Shown one piece after another: positions 15,651-23,916 of a DNA stretch of 64,000 nt. Below the pieces are notes generated by a model. The model did no database searches. It was not told where the DNA came from and was given only the letters and a program-made list of their open reading frames with translations. This DNA comes from a virus, in the IMG/VR virus record IMGVR_UViG_3300020595_000010, positions 1 through 64,000 of that record; one strand, written 5' to 3'. How positions within the stretch are numbered: position 1 is the first letter of the stretch; every line of letters starts with the position of its first letter. The translations under genes and the position numbers were made by a program.

Positions 15651-17291
15651 ATGAGTCAATTAAATTCTCTTTTAGAAAGCGCTAATCCTTACAAGTCACT
15701 ACAAAGTGATGCTGCAAGATTAGCCAACAAATGGAACAAGACAGGCTTGTTAGAAGGTATCGGAAACGAAACTGAGAAAAACAATATGTCTATGATCCTT
15801 GAAAACCAAGCTAAGCAATTAGTGATGGAAGAAAGTAACACCGGTGGTCCACTTCCTGGAGCAGGTACATTCACTCCTGGAACAGGAGCACAATGGGCAG
15901 GTGTAGCTTTACCACTAGTAAGAAAGGTATTTGGTCAAATCGCAGCGAAAGAATTCGTTTCGGTTCAACCAATGAATTTACCTTCTGGTCTAGTATTTTA
16001 TCTAGATTTCCAATACGGAACTGCAGGTAAACAACCTTTTGCACAAGGCGGATCACTTTACGGTGATACTGACGGTAACTTACCATTTGGTAATGGTGCT
16101 ACAGGTGGTCTTTATGGTGCTGGTAGATTTGGTTATTCAATTAACAATACTCAATCTGCTGCTTATGCAGTAGCTTCTGGTTCTGTTGATTGGTATAGTG
16201 ATTTGAATGCTGATTCTTCAGTATCTCAGTCTTATGTTGCAGGTGCTTCAGGTCAAATTGTAAAATTAACTGTCCCTTCTGCTTCATTACCTAACTTTGA
16301 TGAAAGAGCAGTAAGAGGTTTTTACCTTTCAGGTTCAGCTGCTGATTTACCAGCTTCTGCTACTCAATACCCACAATTTACTAAAATCAATGGTGCAAAC
16401 ATTGAATTCTTTGTAGGTTCTGATGTTGTTGAAGCAGGTGCATTAAAAGTTGAGTATTTACTACAAACAAATGACGCTCAAAGAGGTGATTTTGAAGATG
16501 GTAATAACAACTTAAATGCTGACAACACTCCAATTTCAATTCCAGAAATCAATATTCAAATGCAGTCGGAAGCAATTGTTGCTAAGACTCGTAAATTGAA
16601 AGCTGTTTGGACTCCTGAGTTTGCTCAAGATCTTAACGCTTACCACTCTTTGGATGCTGAAGCTGAATTAACTTCAATTATGAGTGAGTATATCTCATTA
16701 GAAATTGATTTAGAAATTCTTGATATGTTGATCGAATCTGCTGCTGCTGGTACTGAGTACTGGAGTGCACAGAATAACTTAGCATTAGCTTCAACAGGTG
16801 TTGTAGATTCAGATTTAGGTTTCTACAACTCACAAGGACAATGGTTCCAAACTTTAGGAACTAAAGTTCAGAAATTGAGTAATATCATTCACCAGAAAAC
16901 TCTAAGAGGTGGAGCTAATTTTATGGTATGTTCTCCAACAGTAGCTACAATTATCGAATCCATTCCAGGATTTGCTAGTACTTCTGATGGTGATGCTGCT
17001 AAAATGAGCTACGCATTTGGTGTACAAAAAGCAGGTACTATCAATTCAAGATACACAGTTTATAAGAATCCATACATGACTGAAAATACCATTTTAATGG
17101 GCTTTAGAGGTGGACAATTCTTAGAAGCAGGTGCTGTATTTGCTCCATATATTCCGTTAATCATGACTCCATTAGTATACGATCCAAATACCTTTACTCC
17201 AAGAAAAGGTCTATTAACTCGTTACGCTAAGAAAGTCGTAAGACCAGAATTTTATGGTAAGATCTTCGTAGAAGGTTTAAACACTCTATAA
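15651..17291 (+). CDS. gp23: Major capsid protein (T4 gp23-like)
   Basis: The product has 546 residues (521 in T4). The propeptide region contains NKTGLLEGIGNE (29-40) and ILENQAKQLVMEES (49-62), typical of gp23 precursors; cleavage by gp21 probably falls near Glu60/61-Ser62. The HK97 fold follows with FVSVQPMNLPSGLVFYLDF, then AKTRKLKAVWTPEFAQDLNAYHSLDAEAEL and a C-terminal YAPYIPLIMTPLVYDPNTFTPRKG. It forms the hexamers of the head shell. A strong terminator follows, so scaffold and capsid form one unit. Confidence 0.95.
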   Translation: MSQLNSLLESANPYKSLQSDAARLANKWNKTGLLEGIGNETEKNNMSMILENQAKQLVMEESNTGGPLPGAGTFTPGTGAQWAGVALPLVRKVFGQIAAKEFVSVQPMNLPSGLVFYLDFQYGTAGKQPFAQGGSLYGDTDGNLPFGNGATGGLYGAGRFGYSINNTQSAAYAVASGSVDWYSDLNADSSVSQSYVAGASGQIVKLTVPSASLPNFDERAVRGFYLSGSAADLPASATQYPQFTKINGANIEFFVGSDVVEAGALKVEYLLQTNDAQRGDFEDGNNNLNADNTPISIPEINIQMQSEAIVAKTRKLKAVWTPEFAQDLNAYHSLDAEAELTSIMSEYISLEIDLEILDMLIESAAAGTEYWSAQNNLALASTGVVDSDLGFYNSQGQWFQTLGTKVQKLSNIIHQKTLRGGANFMVCSPTVATIIESIPGFASTSDGDAAKMSYAFGVQKAGTINSRYTVYKNPYMTENTILMGFRGGQFLEAGAVFAPYIPLIMTPLVYDPNTFTPRKGLLTRYAKKVVRPEFYGKIFVEGLNTL

Positions 17292-17315
17292 TCAATAGAT
17301 TATAAATAAATTAAG

Positions 17316-17343
17316 AGCCCCGCGTCAGCGGGGCTTTTTTTTT
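17316..17343 (+). terminator. Intrinsic terminator after major capsid gene
   Basis: AGCCCCGC (17316-17323) pairs with GCGGGGCT (17328-17335) around a GTCA loop, followed by nine T residues. It is the strongest hairpin in the window. Confidence 0.92.
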
Positions 17344-17375
17344 GTTACTAGTGTGTACCTAGTAGGTAGTTAGTA

Positions 17376-17383
17376 TATTTATA
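17376..17383 (+). promoter_or_regulatory. Late-promoter-like motif TATTTATA
   Basis: TATTTATAC lies 29 bases before the ATG at 17413, beside a second motif at 17386. Confidence 0.4.
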
Positions 17384-17385
17384 CT

Positions 17386-17395
17386 CGAATATTAA
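17386..17395 (+). promoter_or_regulatory. Promoter-like motif CGAATATTAA
   Basis: CGAATATTAA lies 17 bases before the ATG at 17413 and is identical to a site at 46695. This unit may therefore be expressed both before and during the late phase. Confidence 0.35.
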
Positions 17396-17412
17396 TTAAA
17401 ATAGTTTTTAAA

Positions 17413-18327
17413 ATGAAAGAAACCCCTTCACAGTTACCGATTCAAAGTTATGTAATGAATTTCCCACATACTTTCTCAACAAATGACCCTAATAACGTTT
17501 GGATGAAAGAAATGTCCGATAAAGAGTTAGCTATAAATAGACCTAAAGCATACAAACAATTTATGGATTTGTATAATTTTATGGCTGGTCAATCATTAGT
17601 ACATTTGTTACCTGCAGAAGGTAATTTTCAAGATTTAATATACGTTGCTAATTTAGGGTTACAATTACCCCACATTAAAGATGAAAACCATATTTTATTA
17701 TCAAATTATACTTCACCTCCAAGACAGGGTGAAGAATATGTTGGTGAAAAATTCTTTAATCAAATGGGTTATAAAACCCACATTTCTCCCCATAAATGGG
17801 AAGGGGAAGCAGATATAAAATATCTAAAAGATAATGTTTATATTGGGGGGTATGATATAAGATCAGATATTAAAACCTACCACTGGATGGAAGAAAATTT
17901 TGATATGAAAGTAATCAAAGTTAAAATGGTTGATGAATATATGTATCACTTAGACTGCAGTATCTTCCCGTTAAATACGCGATCAACTATGGTTTGCACT
18001 GAGTTATATGATAAAACAGAGTTAGCGCAAATAAGCAAATATACAAATATAATAGATATAAATGCTGATGATTCTACTTATGGAATGGCCAATTCTGTTA
18101 GATTAGGAAACATGATATTATGTGCCTCAAACATTTCAGAATTAAAAAAATCAGATGAATTTTATGAGGGTGAAAAACACAAAATTGAATCATTAGAAAA
18201 AATATGTTCTGACGAGGGGATGGAACCTGTTATATTTAATTTATCTGAATATATGAAATCTGGAGCTATGTTAAGTTGTATGGTAATGCATTTAAATAGA
18301 GTTGATCACTTTAAATCACTTCTTTAA
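17413..18327 (+). CDS. Amidinotransferase/dimethylargininase-like enzyme
   Basis: The product has 304 residues. Motifs fit the guanidino-group-modifying superfamily (arginine deiminase, DDAH, amidinotransferase; COG1834): EGNFQD (69-74), WEGEADIKYLKDNVYIGG (129-146), HLD with His179, and a C-terminal SGAMLSCMVMHLNR with the nucleophilic Cys at 289. Such enzymes attack the guanidinium carbon of arginine or its derivatives through a covalent Cys intermediate, releasing or transferring the amidino group. The TAA shares its last A with the next ATG, coupling it to the decarboxylase-like gene. The substrate is not evident; the fold assignment is fairly sure. Confidence 0.72.
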   Translation: MKETPSQLPIQSYVMNFPHTFSTNDPNNVWMKEMSDKELAINRPKAYKQFMDLYNFMAGQSLVHLLPAEGNFQDLIYVANLGLQLPHIKDENHILLSNYTSPPRQGEEYVGEKFFNQMGYKTHISPHKWEGEADIKYLKDNVYIGGYDIRSDIKTYHWMEENFDMKVIKVKMVDEYMYHLDCSIFPLNTRSTMVCTELYDKTELAQISKYTNIIDINADDSTYGMANSVRLGNMILCASNISELKKSDEFYEGEKHKIESLEKICSDEGMEPVIFNLSEYMKSGAMLSCMVMHLNRVDHFKSLL

Positions 18328-19094
18328 TGGCTGAAAAACTAGAAGACTGGTTAAATGGAGAAGTTGCAGAATTATCTAAAAAGTCTGTAGGAGAGTTAAG
18401 TAATAATTTTTTCTTTAGAGATCCATTAAGGCCAACACATATAGATTATAAGCATTTTTATAGCCCAGCAGATGGAACTATTTTATATCAAAAAGTAGTA
18501 CAACCTGGTGATCAAGTTTTAGAAATAAAAGGTGTTGATTACACACTTCAAGATGTAATGGGAGATCGTGATTATAATCACCCTTCTTTAGTTATTGGAA
18601 TATTTATGTCATTTTATGATGTACATATTAATAGAATTCCATACGGGGGTGTACTTAAATATAAACGTTTGGAGCCTATTGAATCTACTAATCAACCTAT
18701 GTTAGCTGTAGAGAAGGATATATTAAATAAAGTAATTAATCCTAACAACATGGCATATTTAAAATACAATGAAAGAATGTCTAACCAAGTGTATGTTCCC
18801 TCTTTGGATTATACATACCATTTAATACAAATTGCCGATGAAGATGTAAATGTAATAGCCCCTTTTAAACAACAAAATGATCTTTGTGTCCAAAACGAAA
18901 GATTCAGTTTAATTAGATGGGGTTCCCAAGTAGATTTAGTTCTACCTCTAGATTCTAGATATGAGTTTGAGACTGTATTAGATAATACAATGCATGTAAA
19001 TGCTGGTCTTGATAAATTAATTAAAATAAACCACACTCAAAAATGCCTTCAAAACCCCACACAGACGAAGTACACAGAAAACAAAGAACTGTGA
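18327..19094 (+). CDS. psd: Phosphatidylserine decarboxylase-like pyruvoyl enzyme
   Basis: The product has 255 residues. SPADG (46-50) and FMSFYDVHINRIPYGG (93-108) match the two central motifs of phosphatidylserine decarboxylase. RWGSQVDLVLP (197-207) holds the Gly199-Ser200 self-cleavage site that generates the pyruvoyl cofactor (LGS in most bacteria, WGS here). Known members convert phosphatidylserine to phosphatidylethanolamine at the membrane; some relatives decarboxylate amino acids. No transmembrane helix is visible. It overlaps the amidinotransferase-like gene (TAATG) and the PhoH gene (52 bases). Confidence 0.75.
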   Translation: MAEKLEDWLNGEVAELSKKSVGELSNNFFFRDPLRPTHIDYKHFYSPADGTILYQKVVQPGDQVLEIKGVDYTLQDVMGDRDYNHPSLVIGIFMSFYDVHINRIPYGGVLKYKRLEPIESTNQPMLAVEKDILNKVINPNNMAYLKYNERMSNQVYVPSLDYTYHLIQIADEDVNVIAPFKQQNDLCVQNERFSLIRWGSQVDLVLPLDSRYEFETVLDNTMHVNAGLDKLIKINHTQKCLQNPTQTKYTENKEL

Positions 19095-19777
19095 AGAACC
19101 CAATAAAATTCAAAATAAGTTTAAACGAGGAACAAAAAGAAGCCAAACAAAAAATATTAGATAACACATTAACCCTATTAGCCGGAAGAGCAGGATCTGG
19201 AAAAACACTCCTAGCATGTCAAGTTGCTTTAGATGGTCTTATACGAAGACACTATTCAAAAATAATCATTACTAGACCTACAGTTTCAAAAGAAGAAATA
19301 GGATTTTTACCTGGGGATTTAAGAGAAAAAATGGATCCTTGGATTCAACCTATTTACCAAAATATGTATGCCTTATATGATAAGGTAAAAGTAGAAAAAT
19401 TAATTGAGGATGGCAAAGTAGAAATAGTTCCTTTAGCATTTATGAGAGGAAGAACCTTTTTAGACTCTTGTATTATTGTAGATGAAGCTCAGAATGTTAC
19501 TCATGAACAAATGGAAATGATTTCAACCCGAATAGGATTAAGATCAAAAATGATTATTTGTGGTGATGACCACCAAGTTGATTTGAAATCAAAACGAGAA
19601 TCTGGTTTTAGATTTTTATACTCAGCAGCTCGTAAAGTAAAAAATATGTGTTCTATTACTTTAATGCAAAATCATAGAGACCCAATTGTGGATAACTTGA
19701 TTGAAATTTATGAAGAAGCTGAAAGTAGGGGGATTATTAAAGGATCCTCCGGCACTAGCGGAAAAGCTAGGCGATAG
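19043..19777 (+). CDS. phoH: PhoH-like ATPase
   Basis: The product has 244 residues. Walker A is GRAGSGKT (48-55), the ITRPTVSKEEIGFLPGD segment is diagnostic of PhoH, and Walker B is CIIVDEAQN. PhoH proteins are helicase-related ATPases, very frequent in marine phages; their role is unsettled and may involve RNA. The start lies 52 bases inside the decarboxylase-like gene in another frame. The last residues are GSSGTSGKARR, which by chance or otherwise resemble the triplets of the giant fibre. Confidence 0.88.
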   Translation: MPSKPHTDEVHRKQRTVKNPIKFKISLNEEQKEAKQKILDNTLTLLAGRAGSGKTLLACQVALDGLIRRHYSKIIITRPTVSKEEIGFLPGDLREKMDPWIQPIYQNMYALYDKVKVEKLIEDGKVEIVPLAFMRGRTFLDSCIIVDEAQNVTHEQMEMISTRIGLRSKMIICGDDHQVDLKSKRESGFRFLYSAARKVKNMCSITLMQNHRDPIVDNLIEIYEEAESRGIIKGSSGTSGKARR

Positions 19778-19792
19778 TCCTAAAAATTTAAA

Positions 19793-19821
19793 AGGGGCTT
19801 AGCAATTAAGCCTCTTTTTTT
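19793..19821 (+). terminator. Intrinsic terminator after phoH
   Basis: AGGGGCTTA (19793-19801) pairs with TAAGCCTCT (19807-19815, one G-U pair), followed by a T-run. A late-type motif follows within 4 bases. Confidence 0.85.
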
Positions 19822-19824
19822 ATA

Positions 19825-19833
19825 TATTTATAA
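19825..19833 (+). promoter_or_regulatory. Late-promoter-like motif TATTTATAA
   Basis: TATTTATAA lies 12 bases before the ATG at 19845, directly after the phoH terminator, as expected of a promoter. Confidence 0.6.
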
Positions 19834-19844
19834 CAAAAATAATT

Positions 19845-21158
19845 ATGGCATCAATACTTACTCCATCAGCATTTCAGATTAAAATAAAGGAGGAACACGT
19901 AGTTAAGGGTATTAAAACTACAAATGAAACATTTTTTACATTAGGGAATATTACTAATGTAGATAGAAGAATAGTTACAATACCAGCTCAAACTCCAATT
20001 GATTTATTTAATGTCAATGGGGTAAGACCTTCAGCAGGAACTTTTCCATCAAGTAGTATGAAATATGCTAGGATTACTAATTTAGACACAACATCTTCAT
20101 TAGCAGTTTCTTTTACATCATCAAAGTCACCTGATGGGATAGGCGTTATAGGTACGGATTTAACTTCATCTTATACAAGCGGTGGTGTTGGGGGTGTAAT
20201 TGGGTTATACGCAGGTGTACCAACTACAGCAAGTGTTAGTGGTAGTGGGATGACATTAGATGTTGTTATTTCTTCATCTTTAATAATGAGTCAAAGTTTA
20301 GGATTAAATATTGCACCCGATGATTGTGCTACTGGAACTTATAATGTTAATTTAATAGGAGGTAGCGGTACTGGAGCAACAGCTCAAGCAGTAGTTACAG
20401 GAGCAAATCCATCTACACCAACATTATCAACTGTAATGGTATTAAATCCTGGAAGAGGATATGTAGTAGGAGATTTATTAACAATTGCAAGCGGAGATTT
20501 AGGAACGGGACAATTAGTAACAAATCAACCTTTTACTAATAACGGTTTAATTCCTAATGTAACAAATAATATAACAAGAGAAATAGCAGTTTATACAGCT
20601 ACAGGTCAAGGTGGTACAGTTAGTGTAAAGTCAGATGGTGGTGTAATTACAGTAGTAAAACCAGTAAATATAGGAACAGGATATTTGGAAAATCAAACAA
20701 TTACAATATCTCAAGATCAACTAACTAATGTAGGGTTTGGAGTAGTAAGTTCAGATTATACTAATACATTAATAGCAGATGATGTTGCTGATTCATCTGC
20801 AGCATCTATGTTAGCCTTAACTAGTAGTAATATAAATACAAACGTATTTCAAGCAAAAATAGCAGCAGGTGGAAGTGGGTATGAAGTAGGAGAAACAATT
20901 ACAGTAAATGGTGCTGAAATAGGTAATTCAACAGATGCCGTATTTACTTTAACCTTAAATGATTTTACAGAAAATGGAGCAAGAAGTTACTGGACGATGG
21001 ATGTATTACCTACATCATCTTTAATGTTTTCAAGTCCTCAAGTTACAGGAAGTACATTTAACGGCTTCTTTGAGCAAGATATAGAATTTGTTTCTGTGTA
21101 TGCTGAAACAGAAAGGATGGATGTTGAATACGTAGTTGTTAACTCAGATAACGCATAA
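19845..21158 (+). CDS. Virion structural protein with three GxGY modules
   Basis: The product has 437 residues. Residues about 149-373 contain three modules of the type GxGYxxGxxLTI (NPGRGYVVGDLLTI, IGTGYLENQTITIS, GGSGYEVGETITV). The same three modules, in the same order, form an insert in the tail sheath gene at 43487. The flanking parts are Ser/Thr-rich beta structure, and the end (WTMDVLPTSSLMFSSPQVTG...AETERMDVEYVVV) looks like a surface domain. It opens the neck gene operon. The exact role is unknown; a head-decoration or neck-associated protein is likely. Confidence 0.6.
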   Translation: MASILTPSAFQIKIKEEHVVKGIKTTNETFFTLGNITNVDRRIVTIPAQTPIDLFNVNGVRPSAGTFPSSSMKYARITNLDTTSSLAVSFTSSKSPDGIGVIGTDLTSSYTSGGVGGVIGLYAGVPTTASVSGSGMTLDVVISSSLIMSQSLGLNIAPDDCATGTYNVNLIGGSGTGATAQAVVTGANPSTPTLSTVMVLNPGRGYVVGDLLTIASGDLGTGQLVTNQPFTNNGLIPNVTNNITREIAVYTATGQGGTVSVKSDGGVITVVKPVNIGTGYLENQTITISQDQLTNVGFGVVSSDYTNTLIADDVADSSAASMLALTSSNINTNVFQAKIAAGGSGYEVGETITVNGAEIGNSTDAVFTLTLNDFTENGARSYWTMDVLPTSSLMFSSPQVTGSTFNGFFEQDIEFVSVYAETERMDVEYVVVNSDNA

Positions 21159-21168
21159 ATAAAAAACT

Positions 21169-22332
21169 ATGGCAAATATACCAATATGGCCCGGATCTAG
21201 TTCATTCCACCCAGGAGATACACCTTTTGGGTTTTATGATAATGATCCTGAATTCCAAATAGACGCAGATAAATTTTCAACTTTTGCAGCAAGAAGATTA
21301 GGATATCCTATTGTGGATGTTGAACTTCAAGATTTAAACTTTTATGCTGCTTTTGAAGAAGCAGTAACAATATATGCTAATGAATTATACGGGTTTAAAA
21401 TTAGAGATAATTATTTAACCTTAGAAGGAGCAGATGCTTCTACTATGGATATTGAAAATTCAGTTGTTGTTCCAAATCTAGGAAGAATAATCCAAATGTC
21501 AGAACAATATGGGGTTGAAGCTGGTACTGGTGGTAATGTTGACTGGCATACAGGTCATGTTAATTTAACAAAATCAGTACAAGATTATAATTTAGAAGAA
21601 TGGGCAAAGGATACTATACCACATTATAAGGATCATGATATAGAAATTATGAGAGTTTTTTATGAAGCTCCACCTGCAATGTTAAGATTTTTTGATCCTT
21701 ATGTAGGAGCAGGAATGGGTACTATGGATATGATGGATACTTTTGGTTGGGATGGATTTTCTCCTGCTGGTGTAAATTTCATGTTAATGCCTATTAATTA
21801 TGATTTACAAGTTATCCAACAAATAGAATTTAATGATATGATCAGAAGAGCAAATTATTCTTTTGAAATGCATAACAATAATTTAAGAATTTTCCCAATA
21901 CCCGATGGATCAGTCCCAAAATTATACTTTGAATATATTCTTAACTCAGAAAGATCTTCAGCTTCCTTTGTAGTAGGTGGAAGTAGTACTATTACTAATA
22001 TATATGATGTACCTTATAAAAACCCAAATTACGATGATATTAACTCAGTAGGTAGAAGTTGGATATTTGAATATGCTTTAGCTTTATGTAAAGAAATGTT
22101 AGGGTATGTTAGAGGTAAATATCAAGTAGTACCAGTCCCTGGGGATAATGTTACACTAAATGCAAATGATTTAATTACAGCAGCTACTGGAGAAAAAGAA
22201 AGATTAATTGATAGGTTAAGGGCTTATTTAGGAGAAACATCAAGAGAAAAATTACTAGAAAGAAGAACAGCCGAAAGCGATTTCATTGAAAAAGAATTAG
22301 GCAAGGTTCCATTTCCAATTTATATAGGATAA
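21169..22332 (+). CDS. Head-tail connector/neck protein (T4 gp13-like by position)
   Basis: The product has 387 residues. An LQDLNFYAAFEEAVTIYANELY helix (about 55-76) resembles the start of head-completion/connector proteins, and a long helical C-terminus follows. The gene directly precedes gp14-like and gp15-like genes, matching the T4 order 13-14-15. The protein would seal the portal after packaging and bind the neck. Direct similarity to T4 gp13 was not established by eye. Confidence 0.6.
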   Translation: MANIPIWPGSSSFHPGDTPFGFYDNDPEFQIDADKFSTFAARRLGYPIVDVELQDLNFYAAFEEAVTIYANELYGFKIRDNYLTLEGADASTMDIENSVVVPNLGRIIQMSEQYGVEAGTGGNVDWHTGHVNLTKSVQDYNLEEWAKDTIPHYKDHDIEIMRVFYEAPPAMLRFFDPYVGAGMGTMDMMDTFGWDGFSPAGVNFMLMPINYDLQVIQQIEFNDMIRRANYSFEMHNNNLRIFPIPDGSVPKLYFEYILNSERSSASFVVGGSSTITNIYDVPYKNPNYDDINSVGRSWIFEYALALCKEMLGYVRGKYQVVPVPGDNVTLNANDLITAATGEKERLIDRLRAYLGETSREKLLERRTAESDFIEKELGKVPFPIYIG

Positions 22333-22333
22333 T

Positions 22334-22930
22334 ATGGCATTATTTGGAGGAGCAAGAGACATAAGTTTATTTAGACATCTAAATAGAGAGTTAATGGCAG
22401 ACATCATTACTCAGCAATGTTCTTTTTATAAGTTTAAGTTAGAAGAAACTAAAGTAAACATATATGGAGAAGCAGCAGAGGAAAAATTCTACATGGGTCC
22501 TGTTTTACTAAATTGTCTAATTGAAAGATCAAATGAAGAATTTCCTGAAACAGATTTAGGTACTGACTTTACTTGGGGTGCTACCTTTAAATTTTTAAGA
22601 GATGATTTATTAGGAAAAATGAAAGAATTTAATTTAGATTTTGCACCTACAAACTATCAATATGGAGCTGATTTAGTTCCTGAAGTTGGAGATATAATTT
22701 TATATAATGAAGGATATTATGAAGTAGATAATGTAAATGCTAACCAATATTTTATGGGTAAAAATCCAGATTATCCTAATTCACCTCAATTACAAAACCC
22801 AGGCTTAGAAAATTTTGGAACTTCAGTTTCAATTATAGTTGAAACACATTATGTACCTGCTGATAAGGTTGGTATTACACAAGAAAGATTGTATACTGGA
22901 AATAATTCAAACCCATCACTAAATGGCTAA
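22334..22930 (+). CDS. gp14: Neck protein (gp14-like)
   Basis: The product has 198 residues. DIITQQCSFYKFKLEETKVNIYGEAAEEKFYMGPVLLNC is the recognisable part: the TxxxIYGEA...Y.GPV pattern is shared with the gp14/neck family of T4-like phages. A GDIILYNEGYYEVDNV segment gives the central beta domain. It is placed between connector and gp15-like genes and overlaps the latter by 8 bases. It should join the filled head to the tail. Confidence 0.65.
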   Translation: MALFGGARDISLFRHLNRELMADIITQQCSFYKFKLEETKVNIYGEAAEEKFYMGPVLLNCLIERSNEEFPETDLGTDFTWGATFKFLRDDLLGKMKEFNLDFAPTNYQYGADLVPEVGDIILYNEGYYEVDNVNANQYFMGKNPDYPNSPQLQNPGLENFGTSVSIIVETHYVPADKVGITQERLYTGNNSNPSLNG

Positions 22931-23882
22931 AAGAGGAAAAATACCAACACCTAAAACTCAAAGAGAAATATTAAATTCTCAAATTGATCCATACAGCCCA
23001 CCAGCTGGTTCTCCTGGTTTTTCAGATACAGGTAATCCTAATAATGCTGATACTCCTAATAGAGGTAACCAAGTATCATTTAGAGATGATACTACTAAAC
23101 CTTTTAGTTTAGGAATTAAAGATATAGATGAAGCTATTGCTTATTATATGGAAGAAGTAATTCAACCTACCGTAATACAAAATGGGGCAGTACAACAAGT
23201 ACCATTTATTTATGGTTCTCCTGAAAGGTGGAAGCAGGTACAAAAAGATGGGTATTATAGAGATAAAAAAGGTAAAATTATGTTACCTTTAATTACTTTT
23301 AAACGTAACAATATTGAAAAAGTTAGAAATATAGCTAATAAATTAGATGCAAATAACCCACATAATGTAAATATTTTTCAAAAACAATATAGTGTTAGTA
23401 ATGCTTATGATAATTTTGATATACTAAATAATAAAAGACCTGATAAGGTTAATTATGCAGTAGTAGTACCTGACTATGTAAATATTACTTATGATTTTAT
23501 TGTTGCTACTTACTATATAGAACAATTAAATAAAATAGTCGAAGCTATTAACTATGCTTCAGATTCTTATTGGGGCAATCCTGAAAGATATCAATTTAGA
23601 GCTAGAATAGATAATTTTGCTACACCTGTACAAGTAGAACAAAAAGGAGAAAGATCAGTTAAAGCAACATTTAGCCTAAAATTATATGGTTATTTAGTTC
23701 CTGACACAGTCCAAAAACAATTAAACGCAATAAAAAAATTCAATACCCCAACACAAATTATATTTAATATGGAAACAGTACAAAGTATAGAAGAGTTAAA
23801 CCAAAGAAAAAAATTAGATAATTCCCGTCTTAGTATTCAAACGGATAATAATTTTACAGAATTTCCAAAATCTGGGAAATAA
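22923..23882 (+). CDS. gp15: Tail completion/sheath stabiliser (T4 gp15-like)
   Basis: The product has 319 residues (272 in T4). Its core shows VPFIYGSPERWKQVQKDGYYRDKKG and LPLITFKR, matching the VPITYASKEHF region of T4 gp15. VNITYDFIVATYYIEQLNKIVEAINYASD corresponds to the T4 IYELSIFTRYEDDMFQIVEQIL helix region, and FSLKLYGYLVPD to its FEVNGWMYPP strand. Gp15 hexamers cap the tube and sheath and bind the neck. A Pro/Asn-rich, probably disordered N-terminus of about 60 residues is extra. Confidence 0.78.
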   Translation: MAKRGKIPTPKTQREILNSQIDPYSPPAGSPGFSDTGNPNNADTPNRGNQVSFRDDTTKPFSLGIKDIDEAIAYYMEEVIQPTVIQNGAVQQVPFIYGSPERWKQVQKDGYYRDKKGKIMLPLITFKRNNIEKVRNIANKLDANNPHNVNIFQKQYSVSNAYDNFDILNNKRPDKVNYAVVVPDYVNITYDFIVATYYIEQLNKIVEAINYASDSYWGNPERYQFRARIDNFATPVQVEQKGERSVKATFSLKLYGYLVPDTVQKQLNAIKKFNTPTQIIFNMETVQSIEELNQRKKLDNSRLSIQTDNNFTEFPKSGK

Positions 23883-23897
23883 TACTGTTTTTTATAA

Positions 23898-23906
23898 TAT
23901 TTATAA
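23898..23906 (+). promoter_or_regulatory. Late-promoter-like motif TATTTATAAATA
   Basis: TATTTATAAATA (to 23909) is palindromic like the one before the portal gene. TATTTATAA ends 11 bases before the ATG at 23917. Confidence 0.55.
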
Positions 23907-23916
23907 ATAAAATTAG

